From Euprymna scolopes (taxonomy: Eukaryota > Mollusca > Cephalopoda > Sepiida > Sepiolidae), in contig CM044501.1 of the NCBI GenBank assembly GCA_024364805.1, positions 22,883,441 to 22,917,400 of the forward strand: 33,960 bases of DNA. The letters run 5' to 3'. The notes under the pieces are model-generated. The model saw only the letters and a list, made by a program, of their open reading frames with translations. It made no database searches and was not told the DNA's origin. The position numbers were made by a program, and so were the translations under genes. Below, piece by piece: positions 32,903-33,960 of the stretch; position 1 is the stretch's first letter; each line of letters opens with the position of its first letter.

Positions 32903-33206
32903 CTATATAAATATATGGTCCTGGATATGACCTTAAACTATATCCAGTGGTGAGGCCCCAGCTTGTGGGCTTTGGGGAGTGTGGAGCCACCCTTTAATTA
33001 CCATTGCTCGCAGGTCCACTCTGAACCGGAGTGGTAGTACCTGTTAGGGTTCCAACTACGGGTTAAATAGAAACCGATGTGAAAAAAACAAATATATTCT
33101 ATTAAAAAAATATTTCTTCAAAATCTTGGGATTCAGCATTAAATAACCCGAAAAGGGTTGATATGCCGTAAAACAAAACTAACCAACCAACCAACTATAT
33201 AAATAT
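32903..33206 (+). mobile_element. SINE-like insertion with 13-bp target site duplication
   Basis: A 278-base unique body (32916-33193) is bracketed by identical copies of ctatataaatata at 32903-32915 and 33194-33206. The body has a GC-rich 5' part (gaggccccagcttgtgggct; ccactctgaaccggagtggt), a box B-like gggttccaacta, an A-rich middle, a small hairpin aacccgaaaagggtt and a 3' tail of aacc units. Short length, no coding capacity, simple tail and duplication fit a SINE mobilised by a LINE. No convincing box A, so the RNA ancestry of the head is unclear. The host sequence is low complexity, which weakens but does not remove the duplication evidence. Confidence 0.72.
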
Positions 33207-33642
33207 ACATATATACATATATACGTACATACACACATATACAGACATATATGTGCTCATATATGTACATACATATATACATATATATGGATATACATAT
33301 ATACATATACACATATATATACAGAAATATACATATATGCATACATACACACACACATATATATAAAATGTCTATACACATACTTATTGGTACATATACA
33401 TATATACACACATATCTACGCATATATACATATATACACATATATACACATATATACATATGTATACATATATACCCATGTATAAATATTCATATATATA
33501 CATATATATACATATATATAGATGTATATATGTATACATATGTATATATATGTATATATATATATGTATATAAATATGCATATATATGTATATATGTGCA
33601 TATATACACATATATATATATACATATAAATATATACACATG
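33207..33642. repeat. Microsatellite field, right part
   Basis: Continuation of TATACA/TATG words after the SINE-like insertion. Frames are artefacts. Confidence 0.97.
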
Positions 33643-33960
33643 TGATGATAGCAAATATTGATAACAAAAAAGTGAAGCAGAGAGAACATGGTGAAGAAAA
33701 GGTTGATTACACGTGAATGGATAGTATGATGGAAGATAAGTAATCCAGTGACGGTAAAATCCAAATATATAACTCCAAGAAATTGAATTGAATTTCTATT
33801 TGCACAAGTAAAACCCAAGGAAATCCCGTAATTGGAAGATGGACCAAAATAATCCAAAGGCAGAAATCCATGGAATAATTCACAAAAATGTGTATAAGGG
33901 AAAAGAAGGGAAAAAATCAGTAATATTAATAAAAGAAAAATAAGATATTCTTTTCATTCT
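33643..33960. other. Purine-rich stretch at the window edge, no gene called
   Basis: The plus strand is A/G-rich (agtgaagcagagagaacatgg, ggaaaagaagggaaaa). A minus frame beginning MDYFGPSSNYGISLGFTCAN covers it before running into the microsatellite. The non-repeat part is about 70 residues with no recognised motif. Confidence 0.4.

Noticed and set aside
31665-33857. Many overlapping open frames up to 161 codons in the right-hand microsatellite field
   Set aside because: Same artefact; no frame is favoured and composition is Tyr/Ile/Cys/Met/His only.

Overview
The window looks like animal intergenic or intronic DNA, most likely from a mollusc and plausibly a cephalopod. That is inference: the DNA is strongly AT-rich, very dense in (TA)n and TA/CA microsatellites, and carries fossils of CR1/Jockey-type LINEs, Tc1/mariner transposons, tRNA-derived SINEs and Helitron-like ends. 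There is no bacterial-style gene packing, no complete multi-exon gene can be followed, and most long open frames are microsatellite translations (Tyr-Ile or Tyr-Met-Cys runs) or shadows of transposon remnants.

Layout. 1-2.1 kb: the best host-gene evidence, a cysteine-rich minus-strand terminal exon (309-542), then microsatellites. 2.1-2.8 kb: an eroded LINE 3' end. 2.8-6.2 kb: unresolved AT-rich DNA with triplet repeats. 6.29-7.71 kb: a Tc1-like transposon with long inverted repeats of IR/DR type and a dead transposase. 8.2-8.9 kb: a foldback element with SINE-like arms. 9.4-11.0 kb: two related Helitron-like elements in opposite orientation around a tRNA-derived SINE, followed by a 428-base assembly gap inside a (TA)n tract. 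12.4-12.8 kb: a CpG-richer patch with a CRE palindrome and splice-like signals. 13.6-14.9 and 17.7-20.2 kb: reverse-transcriptase pieces of related LINEs, including two fused head to tail in one open frame. 20.3-21.4 kb: a GC-rich two-copy tandem repeat next to a textbook core promoter, possibly a fossil LTR. 24.2 kb: a small candidate terminal exon. 27.5 kb: a short open frame with one membrane span. 28.4-29.8 kb: two further Tc1/mariner transposase remnants. 30.5-31.4 kb: a third Helitron-like end. 31.8-33.6 kb: a very large TA/CA/TG microsatellite field interrupted by a SINE-like insertion with a 13-bp target duplication.

No set of genes here can be shown to work together. The window is mainly a record of layered transposon insertions, many of them touching (TA)n tracts. 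I found no convincing new biological system. The items most worth following are the cysteine-rich exon, the fused LINE pair, the Helitron-like family with a shared terminus, and the GC-rich tandem-repeat/promoter module.
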